This document shows positions 37,982-46,114 of a DNA stretch of 64,000 nucleotides, piece after piece. The DNA lies in assembly GCF_021440195.1 (NCBI RefSeq), contig NZ_JAJTSZ010000006.1, positions 62,001-126,000 on the forward strand, in the 5' to 3' direction. The DNA comes from Dyadobacter sp. CY356. GTDB lineage: Bacteria > Bacteroidota > Bacteroidia > Cytophagales > Spirosomataceae. The notes under the pieces were generated by a model, which worked only from the letters and a program-made list of their open reading frames with translations, did not search any database and was not told where the DNA came from. A program made the translations under genes and the position numbers. Position 1 is the first letter of the stretch, and the number at the start of each line of letters is the position of its first letter.

Positions 37982-38659
37982 CTAAACGTGAATCTTTTCA
38001 GTTACTACCTTACCATCAAACAAATTGATAATTCTGTGCGCAAAACCTGCGTCATACGGGGAGTGGGTTACCATGATAATCGTGGTTCCGGCTCCGTTCA
38101 GCTGACTTAACAAGGCCATTACTTCTTCCCCGTTTTTGGAGTCAAGGTTACCAGTCGGCTCATCCGCCAGAATCGTTTTTGGTGTGGCAACAACGGCACG
38201 TGCAATGGCAGTACGCTGCTGCTGTCCGCCGGAAAGCTGCTGCGGAAAGTGATTGCGGCGGTGCATCATGTTCATGCGGGTAAGTGCTGCTTCAACTTTT
38301 TCTTTACGTTCTGCGGGAGGAGTTTTTAAATATAACAAAGGAAGTTCGACGTTTTCATAAACTGTAAGTTCGTCGATCAGGTTAAAGCTTTGGAATACAA
38401 AACCGATGTTTCCTTTACGGATCTGAGCGCGCTGACGTTCAGACATTTTTCCCACTTCCGTACCATAAAACTCATACGAGCCAGCGCTGGGATTATCCAG
38501 CAAGCCAAGGATGTTCAAAAGCGTAGATTTTCCGCAACCGGACGGTCCCATGATAGCAACAAACTCTCCGTCTTTGATTTCCAGATCAATCCCGTTAAGG
38601 GCGGTAGTTTCTACTTCCTCGGTAGAAAAGATTTTCTGTAAATTGTCAATTTTGATCAT
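37982..38659 (-). CDS. ABC transporter ATPase of the MacB/LolD type
   Basis: A 225-residue stand-alone nucleotide-binding protein. It has Walker [10 protein letters not shown] (residues 38-46), the Q-loop around FVFQSFNL, the signature LSGGQQQR (142-149), Walker [10 protein letters not shown] (162-170) and the switch histidine in VTHS (His199). Size and sequence fit the MacB/LolD class, which powers mechanical work by FtsX-type permeases rather than transport through a channel. It is the only ABC ATPase in the window, whereas eleven permeases are present. It follows the adaptor gene by 180 bp and precedes a permease by 184 bp, on the same strand. Very probably it energises several or all of the permeases. 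Confidence 0.96.
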   Translation of the reverse strand: MIKIDNLQKIFSTEEVETTALNGIDLEIKDGEFVAIMGPSGCGKSTLLNILGLLDNPSAGSYEFYGTEVGKMSERQRAQIRKGNIGFVFQSFNLIDELTVYENVELPLLYLKTPPAERKEKVEAALTRMNMMHRRNHFPQQLSGGQQQRTAIARAVVATPKTILADEPTGNLDSKNGEEVMALLSQLNGAGTTIIMVTHSPYDAGFAHRIINLFDGKVVTEKIHV

Positions 38660-38665
38660 ATTTCT

Positions 38666-38838
38666 TAGCTGTTGGCTGTTAGCGATTGGCTATTAGCTGG
38701 TTATGGGTATTACTTACGTGTTGGCTTGTTATAATTCTTTTAGAATTTGCTGCCTGTTAACTTTCCGTGGCTGTTAGTGCTTGTCTTAAAAACTTCAATT
38801 TTCTACCTAACAGCCAATCGCTAAAAGTCAATAGCTAA
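38666..38838. repeat. Inverted TAGC-rich repeats between adaptor and ATPase genes
   Basis: The left end (38666-38699) carries TTAGCTGTTGGCTGTTAGCG followed by ATTGGCTATTAGC. The right end (38807-38838) carries CTAACAGCCAATCGCTAAAA and then GTCAATAGCTAA, its rough reverse complement. The mRNA of this 180-bp gap could fold into a long stem. Part of the motif recurs at 35418-35433. Confidence 0.55.
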
Positions 38839-38839
38839 A

Positions 38840-40150
38840 TCAGAATTCCAGGACTTCATTGTCCCCAAAGTTCTCATAAGAACTTGTGATCACTTTTTCA
38901 CCTGGCTGCAATCCTTCAAGTACCTCGAAATATTCAGGGTTTTTACGGCCTAATGTGATTTTACGTTTCGCTGCCCGTTTGCCGTCTCCACCTAAAACGT
39001 AAACCCAGTTTCCACCAGTTTCAGAGAAGAAACCGCCAACAGGTAACAATGTTGCTTTTGATGGCTGTCCAAGCTGTAACCTGATCGGCGCCGACTGTCC
39101 GCGTTTGATCAGCTCTGGCGCGCCGCCTTTCGGGAATTCCATATCCACTTCAAAACGACCGCTTAAAACCTCGGGATAAATTTTGATAATTTTCAAAGTA
39201 TATGCCTTGCCGTTAAAGTCCATGCTTCCGGTAAGGCCGGCAAAAATCCGGGAAATATAATGTTCATCCACACTAACCCGCATCTTGAAACCATTCAAAT
39301 CATCAATTTGTCCGATGTTCTGCCCCTGATTAATATTTGATCCCACTTCAACATTCATGGAAGAAAGCATACCCGAAACCGGTGCTTTTACTACAAGATT
39401 ATCAAGCGTTTGTCTCCACAGATCAACATTTTTCTTGGTATTCGCGAGTGTTCCCTCCAATTGAGAAATCTGCATTTTAGAGTTTTCCTCCTGGTATTTC
39501 TGAGATTCAATCTCAATATCACGCTGTTTTGTCAAACGTTCAAATTCACGTTTGGTTTTAAGGAAATCAGCATCAGGAATTACTTTGTCTTTGTATAGTT
39601 TTATGTTACGGTCATGCGCATCCTTCGCCTGATCAATCTGAAAATCAAGCTCACTCAGACTTTTCTGCAAAGCAAAACGCTCCACACGCAGACGCTGACG
39701 GGTATTTTGAAGATCATTTACCAGTCGGCTGGCTTCTGTTTCAGATTGAAGGAAGCTTAGTTTCAAGCTTTGGTTTTCAAGTTTCAAAAGCACATCACCT
39801 TGTTTCACCATGTTACCGCCTTCAATCAATTTCTGCGTTACATAACCGCCTTCGATCGCATCCAGCTGAATTGTTTTCAAAGGTTGAACAACCCCCGTTA
39901 CCACTATAAATTCATCAAAAACACCCGTTTTTACGGTTGAAATAGTAAGTTTATCCTGTTGAACATTCAACTTGCTTCTTTTGTCTGCGAAGAAAAACTG
40001 GTAAACCAAAAAGCTAACCAAGAGGACACTTCCTGCAATAATCCCGATCCTTCGGCTATTCCAGAATTTCTTTGGTTTCGCTTTATCCATTGTTGATCCT
40101 CCTGTAAAATTAGATCCGTTGCTTCCCGAAACTGGTGTTTTAACTTCCAT
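38840..40150 (-). CDS. HlyD/MacA-type periplasmic adaptor protein
   Basis: A 436-residue membrane-fusion protein. A short cytoplasmic tail precedes one transmembrane helix (about residues 35-53). Next come a biotinyl-lipoyl-like half (GGYVTQKLIEGGNMVKQGDVLL), a long alpha-helical hairpin (about 120-260, rich in heptads and including RLVNDLQNTRQRLRVERFAL), the second lipoyl half (VVKAPVSGMLSSMNVEVGSN) and beta-barrel domains to the C-terminus. Such adaptors link an inner-membrane ABC permease to an outer-membrane TolC-type channel; no TolC gene is in the window. It is the first gene of its unit, with a sigma-54-like promoter and the paired operator directly upstream, and is divergent from the regulator. 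Confidence 0.93.
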   Translation of the reverse strand: MEVKTPVSGSNGSNFTGGSTMDKAKPKKFWNSRRIGIIAGSVLLVSFLVYQFFFADKRSKLNVQQDKLTISTVKTGVFDEFIVVTGVVQPLKTIQLDAIEGGYVTQKLIEGGNMVKQGDVLLKLENQSLKLSFLQSETEASRLVNDLQNTRQRLRVERFALQKSLSELDFQIDQAKDAHDRNIKLYKDKVIPDADFLKTKREFERLTKQRDIEIESQKYQEENSKMQISQLEGTLANTKKNVDLWRQTLDNLVVKAPVSGMLSSMNVEVGSNINQGQNIGQIDDLNGFKMRVSVDEHYISRIFAGLTGSMDFNGKAYTLKIIKIYPEVLSGRFEVDMEFPKGGAPELIKRGQSAPIRLQLGQPSKATLLPVGGFFSETGGNWVYVLGGDGKRAAKRKITLGRKNPEYFEVLEGLQPGEKVITSSYENFGDNEVLEF

Positions 40151-40200
40151 TATATAGTCAGGCTTATAAATATCATTTAAAAATCTTCTTCCTGTTTATA

Positions 40201-40216
40201 TCCAATCCTTGTGCCA
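40201..40216 (-). promoter_or_regulatory. Sigma-54 promoter of the adaptor-ATPase unit
   Basis: On the minus strand TGGCAC-AAGGA-TTGGA: a perfect -24 box, correct N5 spacing, and a -12 box with one or two differences from TTGCA. The start of transcription would be near 40190, about 40 bp before the adaptor ATG. Operator D lies 66 bp further upstream. This is the best sigma-54 match near the four operators. Confidence 0.65.
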
Positions 40217-40281
40217 GCAAAAGCTGATAATCATAACTAATTGAAAATCAATAAAATTAAACATTTTAACATTATCATACT

Positions 40282-40317
40282 TGTTCAATATCGGACACTT
40301 TTGTTCGGCTTCGGACA
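40282..40317. promoter_or_regulatory. Paired palindromic operator, copy D
   Basis: TGTTCAATATCGGACA (40282-40297) and TGTTCGGCTTCGGACA (40302-40317), 20 bp apart start to start. This copy lies between divergent genes, so it cannot be a transcription terminator. It is 132-167 bp before the adaptor start and about 218 bp before the regulator start. I infer binding by the regulator encoded alongside. Confidence 0.75.
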
Positions 40318-40534
40318 AGGTAAAATGAGCCCTTTACATATATTCCTGAGCCTTTATCTATCAAAAAAATCGGTATCCGGATAATTCTTTTAACAAAACA
40401 TCTCATAAGATTTTGCTAAGAATCGTATTAACTTAAAATTTACATAAAAATTAACCAATATTGCCTTATGATTCGTGATCAATGTAATAATTGACTGCGA
40501 AACGAAAATCCAATATTAGCCAAAGCCGAAAAAT

Positions 40535-41899
40535 ATGCTCCTTTCCGAAGCCAAAATTCTAATCATTGATGATGATGTCGATGTTTTAAGTGCAGCCAAA
40601 TTGTTGCTGAAACGTCATGCAAAACTGGTCGATATTGAAAAAAATCCTCAGAAATTACCTTTCCTTGTAACGAACAGCAGTTATGACCTGATCCTGCTTG
40701 ACATGAATTTCACGCGTGATGTGAACAGTGGCAGAGAAGGATTTCACTGGCTCGACAGAATTCTTGATATCAATCCCAATATAAAAGTGATCATGATCAC
40801 GGCATATGGCGATATTGAAATGGCTATTCGCGCCATAAAATCCGGTGCTACTGATTTTGTTTTGAAACCATGGGAAAATGATAAACTCATTGCGACCATT
40901 GCGGATGTGTTAAATGAGAAAAAAGGTGACAAAATAGTCGCCGGAACGGAAGAAAAAAGTGATAGTAAAAAGGAAAAATCAACTTCTGATTCGATTATAG
41001 GGCAAAGTGCTGGTATGCAGCATGTTTTGAAAACATCTGAACGAGTGGCAGCTACTGATGCCAATGTTTTGATTTTGGGTGAAAACGGTACCGGAAAAAC
41101 ACAATTGGCCAAACATTTACACCAGCATTCCCAACGGTCAGATAAGCCATTTGTCGTTGTGGATCTGGGTGCATTAAGTGATTCACTTTTTGAAAGTGAG
41201 CTTTTCGGCCATGTAAAAGGTGCTTTCACAGACGCCAAAGAAGACCGCGCAGGACGATTTGAAGAAGCAAAAGGCGGAACCATATTTCTTGATGAAATTG
41301 GAAATCTTACGCTTTCCCTGCAAGCAAAGTTGTTGACTGTTTTACAGGAACGTAAGGTTACCAGAGTTGGCTCGAATAAATCAATTCCGCTGGACGTTCG
41401 TCTGATATGCGCTACCAATATGAATATCGAGAGTATGGTGGCTGACAAAACTTTCCGCCAGGATCTTTTTTATCGTATCAATACGATTGAACTGGACCTT
41501 CCTCCGCTTCGTGAGCGACCGGAGGATATTGCTCCGCTGGCTGAATTTTATCTGAAACAATTCCGAAAAAAATATAACCGCCCCGTTACAGATATCAGCA
41601 GTGCATTAATTAAAAAAATGCAGCAATATAACTGGCCTGGAAATATCCGGGAATTGCAGCACGCGATTGAAAGAGCAGTAATTCTCTCCCAGGAAAAAAC
41701 GTTGCAGCCTGACGACCTTTTCCTGAAAACATCAGGCGGACAACCAACGACTGCCACCGGTTTTGATTTGGAAGACATGGAGAAAAACATGATCGTGCAG
41801 GCCATGAAACGTTTCAACGGAAATATTACGGACGCAGCCAGAGAACTTGGATTAAGCCGGGCGGCTTTATACCGGAGAATGGAGAAGTATGGACTTTGA
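40535..41899 (+). CDS. NtrC-family sigma-54-dependent response regulator
   Basis: A 454-residue three-domain activator. The receiver (1-125) has the acidic pair D12/D13, phospho-acceptor D56 (LILLDMNF), T89 and K111. The AAA+ domain (about 153-390) has Walker A GENGTGKT (182-189), Walker B IFLDEI (250-255) and arginine-rich RQDLFYRIN. The sigma-54 contact loop reads GAFTDA (229-234) instead of the classical GAFTGA. The C-terminus carries a Fis-type helix-turn-helix (NITDAARELGLSRAALYRRM). When phosphorylated it should drive sigma-54 promoters from upstream sites. It faces the adaptor gene across operator D, which makes it the likely master of the permease regulon. No kinase gene adjoins it. 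Confidence 0.96.
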   Translation: MLLSEAKILIIDDDVDVLSAAKLLLKRHAKLVDIEKNPQKLPFLVTNSSYDLILLDMNFTRDVNSGREGFHWLDRILDINPNIKVIMITAYGDIEMAIRAIKSGATDFVLKPWENDKLIATIADVLNEKKGDKIVAGTEEKSDSKKEKSTSDSIIGQSAGMQHVLKTSERVAATDANVLILGENGTGKTQLAKHLHQHSQRSDKPFVVVDLGALSDSLFESELFGHVKGAFTDAKEDRAGRFEEAKGGTIFLDEIGNLTLSLQAKLLTVLQERKVTRVGSNKSIPLDVRLICATNMNIESMVADKTFRQDLFYRINTIELDLPPLRERPEDIAPLAEFYLKQFRKKYNRPVTDISSALIKKMQQYNWPGNIRELQHAIERAVILSQEKTLQPDDLFLKTSGGQPTTATGFDLEDMEKNMIVQAMKRFNGNITDAARELGLSRAALYRRMEKYGL

Positions 41900-42140
41900 T
41901 TTAGTGGAAAGTTGAAAGCGGCAGCATCGCGGTTGAAAGTGACGGTGTCGCGATTGAATGTCGTATCAGGAAAATTAAGTGGTTAGGATATTTTCAGTTA
42001 CCTGGTTTCTCATTTGGGACTTAAATCTTGCAAATACTAACCATCTGAAAGCCGATTACCAACTGCCGACAGCCCCGTGGCATATTTTTTAAGCCCGGTT
42101 ATCGTTATGTTAAACAACTTCTCATTTCAATTTTTAACTG

Positions 42141-44090
42141 ATGATAAAGTATTGCCAGCTGATTTCCCTTCTGTTTCTAGCTCAAATAACATTTGCCCAG
42201 AATAATTCAATAACTCCTGTTCCGCTTAAAGATGTAAAACTGCATCAGGGATTTTGGCATGAAAAGCTGGAAACCGGTCGGACCGTGATGATTCCGCATG
42301 TCTTTCAGGAATGTGAACAAACCGGCCGGATTGACAACTTTGCCGTTGCCGGAGGTCTTAAAAAGGGCGTTTTCCAGGGTACACGGTTTGACGATTCGGA
42401 TGTTTTTAAGGTGGTTGAAGGTGCGGCTTATTCGCTTCAAAATCATTATGACGCAAAACTGGATCATTATCTGGACAGTTTGATCGTGCTATTCGCGGCT
42501 GCACAGGAACCTGACGGATATCTTTATACCATTAGAACTATTAATAAAGATACTACCGGATCTTACGACTGGATTGCCGGCCCATCCCGTTATTCCTTCG
42601 AAAATGGCAGCCATGAACTCTACATTGTGGGGCATCTTTACGAAGCCGCCGTTGCCCATTATAACGCAACGGGCAAAAAAACCTTACTTGATATCGCTAC
42701 CAAAAACGCAGATCATCTTGTAAAAACGATTGGCCCGAAACCTAGGCAAATGATCGTGGTTCCGGGGCATGAGGAAATTGAGATTGCACTAGTGAGACTA
42801 TACAGGACGACAAATAAAAAAGAATATCTGGATCTTGCCCATTTCTTTGTGGATATGCGGGGACGATCTGACAAACGGACGCTTTTCCTTGATGAGCATA
42901 AACTCGGTCCGTCTTATTTCCAGGATCAAAAACCGGTTGTAAGACAAACGGAAGCGGTTGGTCATGCCGTCCGTGCACAATATCTATACGCCGGAATAGC
43001 TGATATGTTAACTATCAACGACGATCCGCAATATAGTCAGGCCATTCATAAACTTTGGGATGATGCGACTACTAAAAAGCAATATATCACCGGTGGCGTT
43101 GGTGCAAGAGCGGATGGTGAAGCATTTGATGCAGCTTATGTTTTACCCAATGACAACGCTTATGCAGAAACCTGCTCGGCTGTGGCAAACCTGATATGGA
43201 ATCACAAAATGTTTCTGTATACCGGCGAATCCAAGTATATGGATGTTTTTGAGAGAACATTATATAACGGATTTTTAGGAGGTATGTCAGTTTCAGGAAA
43301 TGAGTTTTTCTATGTCAATCCGATGGCTTCCAACGGTATTAATGATTTTGGACATGGCTCCGGTGCAACCCGACATGAATGGTTTGCCTGCGCATGTTGC
43401 CCGACAAATGTTACACGATTTTTGCCTTCTCTTCCTTCCTATGTTTATGCAACGAAAGCGAATGAGTTGTTTGTCAATCTATTTATGGACAGTGAATCTG
43501 AGCTGAAAGTAAATGATAATGCAGTGAAAATTAATCAGAAAACAAACTATCCGTGGGACGGGAATATTAAAATCACTGTTTCACCTACAAAATCAGCAAG
43601 TTTCCCACTTTCAATCAGAATTCCGGGATGGGCTAATGGACTGGCAATTCCGGGAGATTTATATACCTATCAGGATAAATCTGCTAAACCTGTTATACTA
43701 TCCATCAATGGAAAAAATACTCCGGCAACGATTGAAAACGGATATATCAAATTAAATCGTCAGTGGAAATCCGGTGACGTGGTAACGCTTACGCTGGATA
43801 TGCCTGTGAGAAAGGTTATTGCCAATGCAAACATTAAAACCAATAAAGGAAAAGTCGCCATTGAGCGCGGGCCCGTCTTATATTGTGCAGAAGGAAAAGA
43901 CAACAACGGAAAAGCACTTTCTATGACCATCGCTCCTGATCAGGTATTTAAATCAGAATACCAGAAAGATTTCCTGGGCGGGCTCACGGTTTTAAAATCA
44001 AACGATACAAAATCGGCTTTTCTCATTCCTTATTATGCCTGGGCTAACCGTGGCGCTAATGAGATGACGATTTGGTTTGATGAGAAATAA
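42141..44090 (+). CDS. Glycoside hydrolase family 127 protein (beta-L-arabinofuranosidase-like)
   Basis: A 649-residue protein with a signal peptide (MIKYCQLISLLFLAQITFAQ). It has the GH127 (DUF1680) zinc-thiolate active site: E343-T-C345 in the NAYAETCSAVAN segment, and the pair C419-C420 in WFACACCPTNVTRF. In the characterised enzyme HypBA1 the equivalent Glu and three Cys bind zinc, and one of the paired cysteines is the nucleophile. The general acid/base would be E327 in ADGEAFDAAY. GH127 enzymes remove beta-L-arabinofuranose; related families act on other sugars, so the exact substrate is uncertain. Predicted periplasmic. It is followed by a clear terminator and probably transcribed alone. 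Confidence 0.93.
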   Translation: MIKYCQLISLLFLAQITFAQNNSITPVPLKDVKLHQGFWHEKLETGRTVMIPHVFQECEQTGRIDNFAVAGGLKKGVFQGTRFDDSDVFKVVEGAAYSLQNHYDAKLDHYLDSLIVLFAAAQEPDGYLYTIRTINKDTTGSYDWIAGPSRYSFENGSHELYIVGHLYEAAVAHYNATGKKTLLDIATKNADHLVKTIGPKPRQMIVVPGHEEIEIALVRLYRTTNKKEYLDLAHFFVDMRGRSDKRTLFLDEHKLGPSYFQDQKPVVRQTEAVGHAVRAQYLYAGIADMLTINDDPQYSQAIHKLWDDATTKKQYITGGVGARADGEAFDAAYVLPNDNAYAETCSAVANLIWNHKMFLYTGESKYMDVFERTLYNGFLGGMSVSGNEFFYVNPMASNGINDFGHGSGATRHEWFACACCPTNVTRFLPSLPSYVYATKANELFVNLFMDSESELKVNDNAVKINQKTNYPWDGNIKITVSPTKSASFPLSIRIPGWANGLAIPGDLYTYQDKSAKPVILSINGKNTPATIENGYIKLNRQWKSGDVVTLTLDMPVRKVIANANIKTNKGKVAIERGPVLYCAEGKDNNGKALSMTIAPDQVFKSEYQKDFLGGLTVLKSNDTKSAFLIPYYAWANRGANEMTIWFDEK

Positions 44091-44137
44091 TGATAGAATT
44101 TTGAATGAGTGAATGATAGAATGGGTTGATTATAAGA

Positions 44138-44170
44138 ATGCCACGGCTTTAACGGGCCGTGGCATTTTAT
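44138..44170 (+). terminator. Terminator between the GH127 and LEA-like genes
   Basis: ATGCCACGGC (44138-44147) pairs perfectly with GCCGTGGCAT (44156-44165), and TTTTATGTTTTT follows. It closes the GH127 gene and lies between convergent genes. Confidence 0.85.
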
Positions 44171-44190
44171 GTTTTTATAACTCTTGACTG

Positions 44191-45105
44191 TTATTCAATA
44201 TTCTTTTTCATTTTTTGAAGATCTTTTAATTCTCCTTCCATTACCATACTCATATCGCTGTTTTTTAGCATTTCACTTTCTGAAACAAGTTTGCATTTAA
44301 AATACATTTTAAAGGGAAGACTTTTGCCTTTGAAAACTAAGGCACCGGTTGTTTTTAGTGCTTTTCCCATACCCACTTCAACTGGAATTTCGAATATCTG
44401 GCTGCTTTTTGCCTTCACTTTGGTGACGCCTTTAACTGAGCCTTTTGCCAGCCCCTTTTGGTTTCCCAAATCAAAGACGTAAGAAGGATCCCGGAATTCT
44501 ATTGAAAATGCGTTGGGATTGATAAGTTTCAGTTTGATAGATATTTCGGAATTGCTTAGCCTGAATTTTTCAACATCAAAATCCTCCATTTCTACTTTTG
44601 GCAATCGGATCAGGGGAAGCCTTTTGTCCTGTTCAATATTCAGGGTATCCTTCCCAAGAAATGGTTTTGCCAGGTGAAAGGCTGCTTCCAGGTGATAGTC
44701 CGCACTATCTTCGCCTGCTGCTGCACCTTTTTTACTTACCGAGACAAGTTTTTTTACATTGATTTTCGTGGGCAGTGTAACCATCGTGGTATCACGGGAT
44801 TTTACTTTTAACGGATCGGCATAGTTGCTTTTTATAATTTCCACTCCATTCATTTTTACCTTGTATCTAAAATCCTGAATATCCATCCCTACTGGCAAGG
44901 GATTGTCAACCAGCAATTTCAGTTCCATTTCCATAGTGCTATCTGTAACGTTGGTTATTTTACTGATACTCATTTCAACCCGGGGTTTCAGGTCTGAAAC
45001 CGGATTGGCATTTTTCGATTTAAATAGAAAAAAAGCGACTCCAACTGCGATAAGTAAGAATACTACTACCAATAAAAGAGTCGATGTTTTTGTGCGGTCA
45101 GACAT
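44191..45105 (-). CDS. LEA-14-like (LEA_2/WHy) membrane-anchored protein
   Basis: I start at the ATG at 45103-45105 (MSDRTKTSTLLL) because the hydrophobic anchor then falls at residues 8-30; the frame is open for 16 more codons upstream. After the anchor there are two LEA_2/WHy-type beta-sandwich domains, each with the pattern of a hydrophobic strand, NP and a G or F: VDNPLPVGMDIQDFRYKV near residue 69 and LINPNAFSIEFRDPSYVF in the second half. These domains occur in desiccation-related LEA14 proteins and many bacterial envelope proteins; their biochemical role is unknown. Probably inner-membrane anchored and facing the periplasm. Confidence 0.8.
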   Translation of the reverse strand: MSDRTKTSTLLLVVVFLLIAVGVAFFLFKSKNANPVSDLKPRVEMSISKITNVTDSTMEMELKLLVDNPLPVGMDIQDFRYKVKMNGVEIIKSNYADPLKVKSRDTTMVTLPTKINVKKLVSVSKKGAAAGEDSADYHLEAAFHLAKPFLGKDTLNIEQDKRLPLIRLPKVEMEDFDVEKFRLSNSEISIKLKLINPNAFSIEFRDPSYVFDLGNQKGLAKGSVKGVTKVKAKSSQIFEIPVEVGMGKALKTTGALVFKGKSLPFKMYFKCKLVSESEMLKNSDMSMVMEGELKDLQKMKKNIE

Positions 45106-45378
45106 GAGTGCTGAGTTAAATATGTGAAAAAGAGGGGCGTGCCCAAAAATCATTCTTCAATCTCAACAGTACTTTTTGGAGTTTTCATATAACGCTTTGA
45201 GGAGTTTTAGCGGCTATTAAAGTTTGTAATTTAAATAATTGTGGATATATGTCTTCATGAAAATATTTAAAACACAGGTACACGCCGTTGTCGGGATTGG
45301 TATGAAAATTTAAAGGAAACAGCCAAATCGAAAATTTACATTTATCATCAACCACTTTAAAATTAAACCATTACTATT

Positions 45379-45918
45379 ATGAAAACTGCAAAAAGTAAAG
45401 TAAAAAATACAATCAGTGAAAAGGATCATGAAAAATTGACTGAACTTTTTATTGACGGTTTGAAGGATATTTATTGGGCTGAAAAACATTTAGCCAAAGC
45501 ACTTGTGAAAATGGAAAAAGCGGCCACTTCTGAAGAATTAAAAGCTGCTTTTGAAAAACATACAACTGAAACGGAAGATCACGCAAGCCGTTTGGAAGAA
45601 ATCTTCGGTATAATCGGACAGAAAGCGCAGGCTAAGAAATGCGAAGCTATGGAAGGATTATTGAAGGAAGCAGACGAAATAACTGAAAGTACTGACAAAG
45701 GTACCATGGTTCGCGACTGCGGTTTGATTATGGCTGCACAGAAAGTGGAGCATTATGAAATTGCTTCTTATGGAACATTAAGAAATATTGCAAGAACTTT
45801 GGGTCATGAAGACGTAGCGAATATTCTTCAGACTACGTTAGATGAGGAGGGAACGACAGATCATAAGTTGACTGAACTGGCTGAGACGTATATAAACGAG
45901 GAAGCTGCTCAGGAATAA
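45379..45918 (+). CDS. YciF/DUF892 ferritin-like stress protein
   Basis: A 179-residue, all-helical, acidic protein of the DUF892 (YciE/YciF) family. It begins with LTELFIDGLKDIYWAEKHLAKAL, and the four-helix ferritin-like bundle has carboxylate and histidine ligands in EKHTTETEDHASRLEEIF and AQKVEHYEIASYGTLR. These match the E-x-x-H pattern of a di-iron site. The N-terminal 15 residues are lysine-rich. Members are induced by osmotic or general stress, and the enzymatic activity is not established. Cytoplasmic; single gene with its own terminator. Confidence 0.9.
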   Translation: MKTAKSKVKNTISEKDHEKLTELFIDGLKDIYWAEKHLAKALVKMEKAATSEELKAAFEKHTTETEDHASRLEEIFGIIGQKAQAKKCEAMEGLLKEADEITESTDKGTMVRDCGLIMAAQKVEHYEIASYGTLRNIARTLGHEDVANILQTTLDEEGTTDHKLTELAETYINEEAAQE

Positions 45919-45946
45919 TTAGTATTTCCTTTCCTTCATAATAATT

Positions 45947-45987
45947 GCTGGAATAAGGTTAAACACCTTACTTCCAGCATTTTTTTG
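45947..45987 (+). terminator. Terminator of the YciF-like gene
   Basis: GCTGGAATAAGGT pairs with ACCTTACTTCCAGC with a single bulge; ATTTTTTT follows. It lies 29 bp after the stop codon. Confidence 0.85.
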
Positions 45988-46030
45988 TTATAAAGATAAA
46001 TATCCCGCCAAGTTGTTTAGTCAGAATAAA

Positions 46031-46084
46031 AACAAATCGCCCGTCGGGGATTTGTTGCTTTTTACAGATTTCCGACGGGCGATT
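46031..46084. repeat. Palindromic element with two competing hairpins
   Basis: AATCGCCCGTCGG (46035-46047) pairs with CCGACGGGCGATT (46072-46084), a long-loop stem. Alternatively AACAAATC (46031-46038) pairs with GATTTGTT (46049-46056). The CCCGTCGG core resembles the REP-like palindromes at 7644 and 53213. It lies between convergent genes and could terminate the gene at 46115. Confidence 0.5.
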
Positions 46085-46114
46085 AAAAACTATATTATTT
46101 AAAAACAGGCGATG

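Noticed and set aside
40744..41448. 234-codon minus-strand frame inside the response regulator
   Set aside because: Antisense to a well-supported NtrC-family gene; its translation is low in recognisable structure.
45106..45153. Longer start of the LEA-14-like protein
   Set aside because: The 16 extra residues precede the charged lead-in of the membrane anchor and have no counterpart in the expected topology; the ATG at 45105 is simpler.
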